From contig JAIOIH010000062.1 in assembly GCA_019912395.1 (NCBI GenBank), forward strand, positions 124,001-188,000: 64,000 bases of DNA. The letters are read 5' to 3'. Below, in pieces: positions 33,893 through 41,809 of the stretch (the stretch's first letter is position 1; each line of letters opens with the position of its first letter). Origin of the DNA: Flavobacteriales bacterium. GTDB taxonomy: Bacteria; Bacteroidota; Bacteroidia; Flavobacteriales_F; PHOS-HE28. Both the position numbers and the translations under genes were made by a program. The notes beneath the pieces were generated by a model, which worked only from the letters and a program-made list of their open reading frames with translations, did not search any database and had not been told where the DNA came from.

Positions 33893-34908
33893 TGAACTGT
33901 TTCAGGTGCAATGACGGCGCGTTGTGTCTTCACGGTCTCTGCATCAGTGGGTGGTGCATCGTTGCCGAAATTGGAGCGCACATAGTTGATGACGGCAGCG
34001 ATCTCCTCGTCGTTGAGGAGGGAGGCCTGCGAGGGCATGGCACCGTAGTTCGGCAGCGCATCGTAGCCCCCCAGCACGATATCCACCATTTTCAAAGGAT
34101 CCTTTTCATTTACCAGGTCAGCGCCTGCCAATGGGGGGAAAGCACCTGGAAGTCCTTTGCCGTCAGGTTGATGGCAAGCCGAGCACACGCTCGAGAAAAT
34201 AGCCGCTCCATCCACTGCGGCACCGCTCTCAGCTGTGGCCGCCGAACGCTTGCCATCGGCACCCGGTGAGGCGATAAAAGCTTCTGGCGCCACCCCTTCA
34301 GGCAATGGCGCTTGCTTCAGAGAGAGCATGTAGGCCACCAGGTCTTTCGCGCGTTCCGTTGCGACCACCACTCGGCCCGGTCGCTCCAGTTTCTCGGCGG
34401 GCACCGAAAGCACCACGTCATCCGGTTTCACTGCAGTGGAATCCACCTCTTTGAAGAGCCATCCATATCGCGGCATGATCGAGGCCTTTTCCACCATACG
34501 GGGGTCGTACAGGTGCATCATTTGCCAGGCCACGCTGCCTTTGCGCACGCCCACATTGGTGAGGTCCGGCCCCGTACGCTCGCTGCCTAGCAGGGAAGGC
34601 GTGTTGTGCCATATATCGGGGCGCTGCTTGCTGTAGTAGTAGTCGCTCGGGATGGACGGGCGCGAACCCCAGGTCTTGTCCATCTCCAGATTGCGCACCT
34701 GTTGGGTGTGGCAGGCGATACAGCCCTCCGCGACGTAGACGTTCATTCCGCGCCGTTCCTGTACCGTCATTTTAGGCATATCAGGCAGCGGCCCGTTATT
34801 GTCCTGCATGCTCAAGGACGGCGCTACGGCTACACCAGTACTAAGAAGCACGAAGCCCATCAAGGCGACATTCACGAGGGTCGCGTGGTCTTTATGGAAA
34901 TTGATCAT
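33889..34908 (-). CDS. ccoO: cbb3 oxidase cytochrome c subunit, CcoO fused to a second cytochrome c domain
   Basis: 339 residues. One N-terminal helix (TLVNVALMGFVLLSTGVAVAPS), then the CcoO domain with haem motif EGCIACHTQQVR and GPDLTNVG, SIMPRYGWLF (Met ligand). After residue 215 a second cytochrome c domain has SVCSACHQPDGKGLPGAFPPL. A separate diheme CcoP gene is absent, so the second domain may play the CcoP role in the electron path from cytochrome c to CcoN. It lies 3 bases after the ccoN stop. Confidence 0.93.
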   Translation of the reverse strand: MINFHKDHATLVNVALMGFVLLSTGVAVAPSLSMQDNNGPLPDMPKMTVQERRGMNVYVAEGCIACHTQQVRNLEMDKTWGSRPSIPSDYYYSKQRPDIWHNTPSLLGSERTGPDLTNVGVRKGSVAWQMMHLYDPRMVEKASIMPRYGWLFKEVDSTAVKPDDVVLSVPAEKLERPGRVVVATERAKDLVAYMLSLKQAPLPEGVAPEAFIASPGADGKRSAATAESGAAVDGAAIFSSVCSACHQPDGKGLPGAFPPLAGADLVNEKDPLKMVDIVLGGYDALPNYGAMPSQASLLNDEEIAAVINYVRSNFGNDAPPTDAETVKTQRAVIAPETVQ

Positions 34909-34911
34909 GGC

Positions 34912-36717
34912 TCAAGCGGATATCGGGTCTGAAGCAAGGGAACGCACCGCAATGCGGGGGGGCTGGCGGACCATGATGTAGAAGTTCCAAGCGAAGATGC
35001 AGTGGGAGATGAACATCAGCGTACCGCCGACCGCACGCCAGGTCCAGTAGCCCCGGGTGGCGATCACCGTGTCGATGAACGGTACGCCCTCCATCCATGC
35101 CAAGCCCTTCACCATGCCGCCTGCCATCAGCGAGACGGTATAGGCGAAGAGGCCGATGAAAGCGAGCCAAAAGTGCGCGCCCACCAGCAATTGCGAAGGC
35201 TCACGTCCGGTCATCTTCGGAAGCAGGGCATACATGCACGCCCATAAAATGAAGGTGATGATGCCGTACATCGTCATGTGCGAGTGGGCCACGTTGAAGT
35301 CGGTAAAATGCCACGCGGCCTGCGTGAAGCGGAAGGCCTGGAAACTGCCTTGCGCACTTCCGACGAAATAAAAGATGACACCCACCAAAAAGAACGGCAA
35401 CACATAACTTCTCCCGATGGCGCTCCAACTGCCACGCATGGTCATCAGGAAGTTGGTGGTGCCTGCTATCACCGGGATGAACATGCCCATGCTGAAGACG
35501 ATGGCCACCGTTTGCAACCACCACGGAAGCGGCGAAAAAATAAAGTGGTGCGTACCGATCATGGTGTAGAAGAGCATCTGCGTCCAGAATGCCAACACGC
35601 CCAACGAGTATGAATAGATGGGCTTGTTGAGGGCCGAGGGCAGGTAGTAGTATATGAGACCCAGTGTGAAGGTCATGAACCACATGCCCACGCCCTGGTG
35701 CATGTAGTATCCCTGAGTGATCGTCTCTCCCAAACCGTCCTGATAATAAGGCAGGTAGCCGATGATCGACAACACGATGGTCCAAATGAGGGAGGCGAGC
35801 AGGTACCAATTGCTCACGTAGATCTCGGGGATCTTCCGTCGTTTCACCGTTGCGTAGAAGTTCCGGAAGGTGATGATAAGCCCCAAGGCGAAGGGCAACA
35901 TTGCCGGCCAGATGTACTCCCGGTATTCGCCGCCGCCGTTGTTGATGCCGGCCATCAGGCAGAGATTACCGACGATCACGGAGAAATTGATCAGCCCGAA
36001 CGCCCACCAACCCCATTTGTAGCTGTAGATCTTGGTGACGGATGTACGGGCGATCACGAAATAGGCCAGTCCGATCATCGCCAAGGACGCCCAGCCCCAG
36101 AAGACGGTATTGGTATGCACGGGCCGTAAGCGGCCGAACGAGAGCCAAGCAACCTCGTCAAGGTCCGGCCAGATGAATTTCAGACCGAGGTATTCCCCAA
36201 CGGCGGTTCCGAAAAGCAACCAAAATGTGGCAGCCACCAAGTACCAGATGACCAACTGTTGCAGTGGCTTGGGCACGTCCAACTTGGCGTGGGAGTATAT
36301 CTTTTCGTCCACCAATGGATTTCCCGGTTCGCTGGTAGCTCCTGCTACGAGGGCTTTGGCGTCGAAAGCAGCGGCACTTCCGCCCAACTCATCACCACGC
36401 AGCTTGTACTGTAAGGCCGCCTCCCTTCTTGCACGTTCCTCTTCCGAAAGGCCAGACCCACCGTTCTTGGCAGCACGCTTTTCCTTGGTCTGTTGGATCA
36501 AGCGGTTCACCTTGGCGGTCATGACCAACACCGCAATGAACAGCACGATGCCCAGCAGCACCAAGGTGCCCACCACCCCCGGGCTAAGCATCCAGTCCTC
36601 TGTTTTGGGGCTTTGCGCCATGGCAGCCTGGGTGATCAGCAGGGAACCCGCAACAATGGAACACCTCCATATACCAGATCCAGGACACGCAAGTCCAGAA
36701 AGGGAGAATTTCTTCAT
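34912..36717 (-). CDS. ccoN: cbb3-type cytochrome c oxidase subunit I with N-terminal extension
   Basis: 601 residues against about 470 for classical CcoN. Core from residue 145: FGRLRPVHTNTVFWGW (low-spin haem His), GYYMHQGVGMWF, MIGTHHFIFSPLPWW (CuB His pair), FNVAHSHMTMYG (haem His). The first 140 residues add a signal-like helix, a second helix (GVVGTLVLLGIVLFIAVLVMTAK) and a charged segment with KEKRAAKNGGSGLSEEERARRE. The extension might replace CcoQ or part of CcoP. The enzyme reduces O2 to water with high affinity and pumps protons. Its start overlaps the Rrf2 stop by ATGA. Confidence 0.95.
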   Translation of the reverse strand: MKKFSLSGLACPGSGIWRCSIVAGSLLITQAAMAQSPKTEDWMLSPGVVGTLVLLGIVLFIAVLVMTAKVNRLIQQTKEKRAAKNGGSGLSEEERARREAALQYKLRGDELGGSAAAFDAKALVAGATSEPGNPLVDEKIYSHAKLDVPKPLQQLVIWYLVAATFWLLFGTAVGEYLGLKFIWPDLDEVAWLSFGRLRPVHTNTVFWGWASLAMIGLAYFVIARTSVTKIYSYKWGWWAFGLINFSVIVGNLCLMAGINNGGGEYREYIWPAMLPFALGLIITFRNFYATVKRRKIPEIYVSNWYLLASLIWTIVLSIIGYLPYYQDGLGETITQGYYMHQGVGMWFMTFTLGLIYYYLPSALNKPIYSYSLGVLAFWTQMLFYTMIGTHHFIFSPLPWWLQTVAIVFSMGMFIPVIAGTTNFLMTMRGSWSAIGRSYVLPFFLVGVIFYFVGSAQGSFQAFRFTQAAWHFTDFNVAHSHMTMYGIITFILWACMYALLPKMTGREPSQLLVGAHFWLAFIGLFAYTVSLMAGGMVKGLAWMEGVPFIDTVIATRGYWTWRAVGGTLMFISHCIFAWNFYIMVRQPPRIAVRSLASDPISA

Positions 36718-37148
36718 CTCTTCAAATGGGTTGTCCCGTTGTTCAACGCATCCACAAGGCCGTGTACATACGTGTTGTCCAACACGCGGGCCAGTTCATT
36801 CTTCATCTGTATGAATTCATGATGCAAGGGGCAAGGCTCGCTCGCGCGGCATTCCTTCAGGCCCATTACACAAGCCGTGTCCATATCGACGTCGCCGATC
36901 GCTTCCATGATCATGCGGAGGTTCACCGTACGGGCCACCTTTGGAGGAAGGTCGAACCCGCCATTAGGCCCTCGGCGCGAGGTGAGGATCCCCGCTCGTA
37001 CCAAGTCCTGCAGGACTTTGGCCGTGAACGCCGTGGGGGCCGCGGTCTGTTCAGCGATGTCACCCAAGGTGAGCCGCCCTCCTTTCGCGGAGGCTGTAGC
37101 CACTACTACGGTGGCCCTGAAAGCGTATTCACAGGTCTTGGAGAACAT
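36714..37148 (-). CDS. Rrf2-family transcriptional regulator, first gene of the cbb3 operon
   Basis: 144 residues from ATG 37148. The winged helix-turn-helix has [56 protein letters not shown], the typical Rrf2 start. The C-terminal loop [23 protein letters not shown] carries three Cys (C-x6-C-x5-C) as in IscR/NsrR, which hold an Fe-S cluster and sense oxygen, NO or Fe-S status. Overlap with ccoN indicates the regulator is co-transcribed, consistent with autoregulation of the oxidase. The ligand of the cluster is inference. Confidence 0.93.
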   Translation of the reverse strand: MFSKTCEYAFRATVVVATASAKGGRLTLGDIAEQTAAPTAFTAKVLQDLVRAGILTSRRGPNGGFDLPPKVARTVNLRMIMEAIGDVDMDTACVMGLKECRASEPCPLHHEFIQMKNELARVLDNTYVHGLVDALNNGTTHLKR

Positions 37149-37166
37149 GGGATCACAGCGCGGGGG

Positions 37167-37196
37167 CAAATGTAAAATTCACGCTATTCCGGACAA
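37167..37196 (-). promoter_or_regulatory. Promoter of the rrf2-cco operon, TTG-N19-TACATTTG
   Basis: On the minus strand TTG (37196-37194) is followed by a 19-base spacer and TACATTTG (37174-37167), an exact fit to the Bacteroidetes -33/-7 pattern. It lies 19 bases before the start codon, so the leader is short, about 12-14 bases. Confidence 0.72.
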
Positions 37197-37321
37197 GCTT
37201 ATCCGAATTAATTTTCCATTCTTCCGTTGCTCGACGGATCCACACCTGGAAGCATGTCTGGGAAGGAATGGTTTCCCGCTTCCATCGGCATGGATCCGTC
37301 GCATTGCCGACCTTCGCCACG

Positions 37322-40300
37322 ATGACCCACGAACAACTCTTCGCCGACTTTCCCGAATTCGACCGCACCACTTGGGAGCAACTGGTCCTGAAGGAACTGA
37401 AAGGAAAAAGTCCCACAAGCATCGCCGTGGAGCTTCCCAACGGAGACCGGATAGATCCCCTCGGCATGAGCGACGACCTCCGGGAAGCTCGGCCGGAAGA
37501 CCATCGGCGCGGGGTAAAGCGCAACGGGAATCCCTGGCGCATCACCGCTCCTGTTAGCGCGGCGGAGGCGGAACAGGCCAACAACGTAGCGCTCAAGGCG
37601 CTGATCGGGGGGGCTGACGCGATCGAGCTCCGTGCGGAACACACATCGCTGCAACCCGTGTTGAATGACGTATTTCTCGCGGCCATCGACCTCCAACTGC
37701 ATAACGGCAGCGAGGAGAACCTGCTCGAGGCATTGCACATCGCGAAGCACCAGAACGTACCATCACAAGAATTGAGCATCTGCGCTGGATTTCCGCTCGA
37801 TGCCGATGTGAGCGACCTCCGCGAACGGATCGCCACCCATCCCTTGGTGCGGCTCTTCGAGGTAAGCGATGAACGCATGCCGGGCGAAGAGGCGATCGCC
37901 GCCACACGCCGAGCGATCGAGCAAGGCAAAACCCTCTTGCAACGCATGACCAGCAGTGGCTGGAGCATCGACGATGCCACTGCGCGCATCCAGTTCCGCC
38001 TTCACATCGGCGACGATCTCTTTCTGGAAGCCGCACGGATCCGCGCCTTCCGCGCTGCTTGGGCGCGGGTCGTGCAGAGCTTCTCCCCTGCCCATGCGTG
38101 CAGCGTGAATACGTTCGTGCAGTGCGAAGTGCAATATGCGAAGGATCCGAGATCGCCCTACGACCAAGCGTTACGTGCAACCCTACAAGGCATCAGTGCG
38201 ATCATCGGCGGCTGCGACGGGCTCACCATTCCCGACCTGCCGCTTCCGGAGGGACAAAGCCTCGGCCGCCGCATCGCTCGCAACATCAGTCTGCTGCTGC
38301 GCGATGAGAGTTTCCTCGGTCGCGTGGCGGATCCGTTGGGAGGAAGCTACACGGTTGAACAACTTACCAACGCCCTGATCGACGAACTGGCTTCAAGCCC
38401 TGAGCCACAAGCCACAAGCCGGAGGGCTGCCGAGCCTGAGGTTCGCAGTTCGCAGATTGAGGCAGCAATTCCGAACCGGGAGGAACTTCCGCTGAAGTCC
38501 TACTACACGGCGTTGGACGTCAATGCGATCGAACACCTTCGTTTTGGTGCCGGTGCGCCACCCTACTTGCGCGGGCCTTACGCCAGCATGTACACCGCGC
38601 GTCCTTGGACGATCCGGCAGTACGCGGGTTTCAGCACGGCGGAAGCGAGCAACGCCTTCTACCGTCGCAACCTCGCCGCCGGACAAATGGGGCTCAGTGT
38701 AGCCTTCGACCTGGCCACGCACCGCGGCTACGACAGCGATCATCCGCGCGTTACGGGTGATGTGGGCAAGGCCGGCGTGGCCATCAGCAGCGTGGAGGAC
38801 ATGAAGATCCTCTTCGACCAGATCCCGCTGGACAAGATGAGCGTGAGCATGACCATGAACGGCGCGGTGCTGCCCATCATGGCCTTCTTCATCGTGGCCG
38901 CGGAAGAACAAGGCGTTGCTCCGGAACTGCTGCAAGGCACCATCCAGAACGACATCCTGAAGGAGTTCATGGTGAGGAACACGTACATCTATCCGCCGGG
39001 GCCGAGCATGCGCATCGTGGGCGACATCTTCAGTTACTGCGCGAAGAAGATGCCGAAGTTCAATACCATCAGCATCAGCGGCTACCACATGCACGAGGCC
39101 GGCGCACCTGCGGACCTGGAACTCGCCTACACGCTCGCCGACGGTATCGAGTACGTGCGCACCGGCATCGCAGCGGGCATGGAGGTGGATGAGTTCGCGG
39201 GCAGGCTCAGCTTCTTCTGGGGCATCGGCATGGACCTCTTCATGGAAGTGGCCAAGATGCGCGCGGGCCGTCTGCTTTGGGCGAAAATGCTGAAGGAGGT
39301 CGGCGCAACGAACCCGAAGAGCTTAGCACTGCGCACCCACTGCCAAACCAGCGGCTGGAGCCTTACCGCGCAGGATCCCTTCAACAACATCGCGCGCACC
39401 ACGGTGGAAGCACTGGCGGCCGTGCTCGGCGGAACGCAAAGCCTGCACACCAACTCACTCGATGAGGCCATCGCACTGCCCACCGACTTCAGCGCCAAGA
39501 TCGCCCGTGACACGCAGATCTACTTGCAGAAGAACGCCGGCATCACACAATGGATCGATCCGCTCGGCGGCAGCTACTATGTGGAAAGCCTCACGAACGA
39601 ACTGGTTCACAAAGCGTGGGCAAGGATCACGGAGGTGGAAGAACTCGGCGGCATGAGCAAGGCCATCGAAACGGGCCTTCCGAAGATGCGCATCGAGGAA
39701 GCTGCGGCGAAACGCCAAGCGCGCATCGACACCGGCAAGGACCACATCATCGGCGTGAATGCTTTCGTGACGGAAGATGAAACGAAAATGGAACTGCTGG
39801 AAGTGGACAACACGGCGGTGCGGGAGTCTCAGGTGGCGAGGTTGAAGCAGATCCGTGCGGACCGGGATGAGCATGCGGTGACCGCGGCGTTGGAGGCATT
39901 GGCTGAAGCAGCGAAGAGTGGTGGGCTGTCCGATGTCTTAAGTCCTATGCCGGCTGCCGTCCAAAGCATTGGACATAAGACATCGGACAAGGGCGAGGGA
40001 ACCGCGCGTGGTAATCTTCTCGAACTCGCAGTAACCGCAGCAAGGCACCGCGCCACTTTGGGCGAGATCAGCGACGCCTTGGAAAAACATTTCGGCCGAT
40101 ACAAAGCCACCACCCGCGCCATCAGCGGCGTCTACGCAGCGGAAGCCATGAACGACCCCGAGATGAAAGAGGCCATGCGCCTCACGGAAGAATTCGCCAA
40201 AGCGGAAGGCCGTCGCCCGCGCATCCTCGTCGCCAAAATGGGCCAGGATGGCCACGACCGCGGCGCCAAGGTGATCGCCACCAGCTTCGCGGACATCGGC

Positions 40301-40606
40301 TTCGACGTGGACATCGGCCCGCTGTTCCAAACCCCGCAAGAAGTGGCCAAGCAAGCGATAGAGAACGACGTGCATGTGCTGGGCATCAGCAGCCTCGCCG
40401 GCGGCCACAAGACCTTGGTGCCGGAGGTGATCCGCGAACTGCGCGAGACCTTCGATCGCGGCGACATCCTCGTGGTGGCCGGGGGTGTGATCCCGCCGAA
40501 CGATCATGACTTCCTTAAAAAGGCCGGGTGCTTTGATGTGTTCGGGCCGGGGACGAAGATCCCGAAGGCTGCGATGGGGATCATTGAGCAATTGATGAAG
40601 CACTGA
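37322..40606 (+). CDS. Methylmalonyl-CoA mutase, fused small and large subunits
   Basis: 1094 residues from ATG 37322. Residues 1-357 are a MutA-type small subunit: [50 protein letters not shown], without a B12 domain. Residues 385-865 are the MutB-type catalytic barrel ([41 protein letters not shown]). Residues of about 950-1094 are the cobalamin-binding domain with [11 protein letters not shown] (DxHxxG) and [10 protein letters not shown]. The enzyme interconverts methylmalonyl- and succinyl-CoA. In Bacteroidetes the subunits are normally two genes. The usual long N-terminal arm of MutB is shortened. Repeat-derived linkers lie at residues 358-382 and 868-889. Confidence 0.93.
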   Translation: MTHEQLFADFPEFDRTTWEQLVLKELKGKSPTSIAVELPNGDRIDPLGMSDDLREARPEDHRRGVKRNGNPWRITAPVSAAEAEQANNVALKALIGGADAIELRAEHTSLQPVLNDVFLAAIDLQLHNGSEENLLEALHIAKHQNVPSQELSICAGFPLDADVSDLRERIATHPLVRLFEVSDERMPGEEAIAATRRAIEQGKTLLQRMTSSGWSIDDATARIQFRLHIGDDLFLEAARIRAFRAAWARVVQSFSPAHACSVNTFVQCEVQYAKDPRSPYDQALRATLQGISAIIGGCDGLTIPDLPLPEGQSLGRRIARNISLLLRDESFLGRVADPLGGSYTVEQLTNALIDELASSPEPQATSRRAAEPEVRSSQIEAAIPNREELPLKSYYTALDVNAIEHLRFGAGAPPYLRGPYASMYTARPWTIRQYAGFSTAEASNAFYRRNLAAGQMGLSVAFDLATHRGYDSDHPRVTGDVGKAGVAISSVEDMKILFDQIPLDKMSVSMTMNGAVLPIMAFFIVAAEEQGVAPELLQGTIQNDILKEFMVRNTYIYPPGPSMRIVGDIFSYCAKKMPKFNTISISGYHMHEAGAPADLELAYTLADGIEYVRTGIAAGMEVDEFAGRLSFFWGIGMDLFMEVAKMRAGRLLWAKMLKEVGATNPKSLALRTHCQTSGWSLTAQDPFNNIARTTVEALAAVLGGTQSLHTNSLDEAIALPTDFSAKIARDTQIYLQKNAGITQWIDPLGGSYYVESLTNELVHKAWARITEVEELGGMSKAIETGLPKMRIEEAAAKRQARIDTGKDHIIGVNAFVTEDETKMELLEVDNTAVRESQVARLKQIRADRDEHAVTAALEALAEAAKSGGLSDVLSPMPAAVQSIGHKTSDKGEGTARGNLLELAVTAARHRATLGEISDALEKHFGRYKATTRAISGVYAAEAMNDPEMKEAMRLTEEFAKAEGRRPRILVAKMGQDGHDRGAKVIATSFADIGFDVDIGPLFQTPQEVAKQAIENDVHVLGISSLAGGHKTLVPEVIRELRETFDRGDILVVAGGVIPPNDHDFLKKAGCFDVFGPGTKIPKAAMGIIEQLMKH
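38394..38470 (+). repeat. Heptad repeat at the MutA/MutB junction, translated in frame
   Basis: GCCACAAGCCACAAGCC and GTTCGCAGTTCGCAGATT are 7-base-period repeats, encoding [23 protein letters not shown] between the end of the small subunit and the start of the large one. The composition is unlike the surrounding conserved mutase sequence and like the intergenic repeats in this window. Confidence 0.7.
39927..39989 (+). repeat. Near-perfect 24-bp inverted repeat inside the mutase gene
   Basis: TGTCCGATGTCTTAAGTCCTATGC (39927-39950) pairs with 39966-39989 at 22 of 24 positions, with a 15-base loop. It is translated in frame as [21 protein letters not shown] between the catalytic barrel and the cobalamin domain. 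Its words (TGTCCGA, TGTCTTA, AGTCCTA) match the intergenic repeat at 7041-7110. Confidence 0.8.
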
Positions 40607-40640
40607 TCGGCAACGCACGTACTTTGGATCAGGGGGTCCC

Positions 40641-40668
40641 GTAGCGTCGATCCATTGGGGCGCCCTGC
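40641..40668 (+). repeat. REP-like sequence upstream of the RAYT gene
   Basis: GTAGCGTCGATCCATTGGGGCGCCCTGC begins with the GTAG tetranucleotide typical of REP elements. It matches the minus-strand REP inside the transposase gene at 15 of the first 19 bases. The stem is degenerate. Confidence 0.55.
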
Positions 40669-40686
40669 AATGCCGACCACGACACA

Positions 40687-41217
40687 ATGGGAAACCCACC
40701 AAAATACCACAAACACATCCGGTTGCGCGGGAACGATTACACGCATGGCGCATATTTCGTGACGTTGTGTACCGACCCGCGCGGGGAATTGTTCGGTCCC
40801 ATCGTGGGAGACGGTGTGGCTGCACGGATCGACCTGAACGACCTGGGGCGTATTGTGGATGAATGCTGGCGTGCGATACCGGACCATTTCCCGCACGTTC
40901 GTTTGGACCAAACGCAGATCATTCCGGATCACCTGCATGCGATCCTGGTGTTGACACCACCAGCACCGTCGACCCGATGGGTCGACCCTACAAGTGCAAT
41001 GGATGGGGTCCGTGCGAACGGGCCACGTCGCGGTTCGTTGGGGGCGATCAATGGGGCATTCAGATCGGTGACCACAAAACGGATCAACGTGGCCCTCGGC
41101 CGGACGGGGGGAACCATCTGGCAACTGGGCTACTACGATCGCGCTATCCGCCGCCAAGGCGGAGAATATGGTCGCATCGCGCAATACATTGCCGAGAACC
41201 CGGCGAAGTGGCGGTGA
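40687..41217 (+). CDS. REP-associated tyrosine transposase (RAYT, Y1/IS200-like)
   Basis: 176 residues. Typical RAYT layout: a start with RLRGNDYTHGAYFVTLCT, the HUH-type metal motif PDHLHAILVL (residues 80-89, His 82 and 84), KRINVALGRTGGTIWQLGYYDRAIRR with the catalytic Tyr at 149/150, and a final RIAQYIAENPAKW helix. RAYTs are domesticated single-copy relatives of IS200/IS605 transposases that act on REP palindromes. There is no terminal repeat to suggest a full insertion sequence. A REP-like palindrome lies upstream and another within the gene itself. Confidence 0.92.
   Translation: MGNPPKYHKHIRLRGNDYTHGAYFVTLCTDPRGELFGPIVGDGVAARIDLNDLGRIVDECWRAIPDHFPHVRLDQTQIIPDHLHAILVLTPPAPSTRWVDPTSAMDGVRANGPRRGSLGAINGAFRSVTTKRINVALGRTGGTIWQLGYYDRAIRRQGGEYGRIAQYIAENPAKWR
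40968..40991 (-). repeat. REP palindrome inside the RAYT coding sequence
   Basis: On the minus strand GTAGGGTCGACCCATCGGGTCGAC: GTAG followed by the perfect stem GTCGACCC/GGGTCGAC with an ATC loop. It is translated in frame as STRWVDPTSA in the transposase, in the variable region between the HUH motif and the catalytic Tyr. Confidence 0.75.
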
Positions 41218-41260
41218 ACTTCAGACAATGACCGCAGGTGCCTACCTCACCAGACATTCT

Positions 41261-41399
41261 ATTTTCTGATCGTTTGATTTTCTGATCATCTCATTCACAT
41301 TAATGATGTCTTCAGACAGCATTATTGGCAATTTATCGCATTAATGAAGTCTACAAGCAACAGATAGGTGCAACAAACCGAAGAAAATGAATATATTTG
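41261..41399 (+). promoter_or_regulatory. AT-rich hipBA promoter with paired repeats
   Basis: An AT-rich stretch unlike its surroundings. ATTTTCTGATC occurs twice (41261-41271, 41277-41287). CATTAATGATGTCTTC (41298-41313) and CATTAATGAAGTCTAC (41339-41354) are direct repeats with starts 41 bases apart, about four helical turns, good candidates for HipB operators. TATATTTG (41392-41399) is an exact -7 element, 42 bases before the hipB start. Confidence 0.65.
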
Positions 41400-41440
41400 T
41401 GGGGTAAAAGCAGCGTTGGATAACTAAAACCAGCTCTACG

Positions 41441-41809
41441 ATGGCCACAAGCAACATCAATTGGAAGGGCCTGAAGGATGATCAGGTCGTTGAGCAGCTC
41501 GGCAAGGAGTTGCGCCGCATGCGGCTGGAGCGCAACCTGAGCCAAGCCGAAATTGCCAAGCGCGCCGGCCTGGATCGCACCACGGTGGTGCAGTTGGAAG
41601 CCGGTCGAGCGGCCACCATGCTCACCGTGGTACAGGTGCTGCGCGCCATGGACCAATTGGACCTGCTCAATGCTTTCCATGAGGTGCCCCAACCTACGCC
41701 CTACCAGTTGGTGGAGGCCCAGGAGAAATACCTGAAGAGGCAACGCAAGCGGGCCTCGCGGCAGAAGCCCGTCATCCTTCCACCCAAACCCAAGAAGAGC
41801 ACATGGTAA
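41441..41809 (+). CDS. HipB-like helix-turn-helix antitoxin
   Basis: 122 residues. Central HTH_3 (Cro/CI type) domain: LGKELRRMRLERNLSQAEIAKRAGLDRTTVVQLEAGRAATMLTVVQVLRAMDQL. The C-terminal tail is long and basic (YLKRQRKRASRQKPVILPPKPKK). Its stop overlaps the HipA start by seven bases (ATGGTAA), the usual arrangement of hipBA operons, so it is the probable antitoxin and autorepressor. The direct repeats in its AT-rich promoter are likely binding sites. Confidence 0.92.
   Translation: MATSNINWKGLKDDQVVEQLGKELRRMRLERNLSQAEIAKRAGLDRTTVVQLEAGRAATMLTVVQVLRAMDQLDLLNAFHEVPQPTPYQLVEAQEKYLKRQRKRASRQKPVILPPKPKKSTW

Noticed and set aside
38394-39989. mutA and mutB as two genes split by frameshift or stop
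   Set aside because: The frame is continuous through both repeat insertions; no stop codon separates the parts, so a fused gene is annotated.
40687-41217. Full IS200/IS605 insertion sequence
   Set aside because: The protein is of RAYT type and no left and right element ends or TnpB were found around it; only REP-like palindromes are present.
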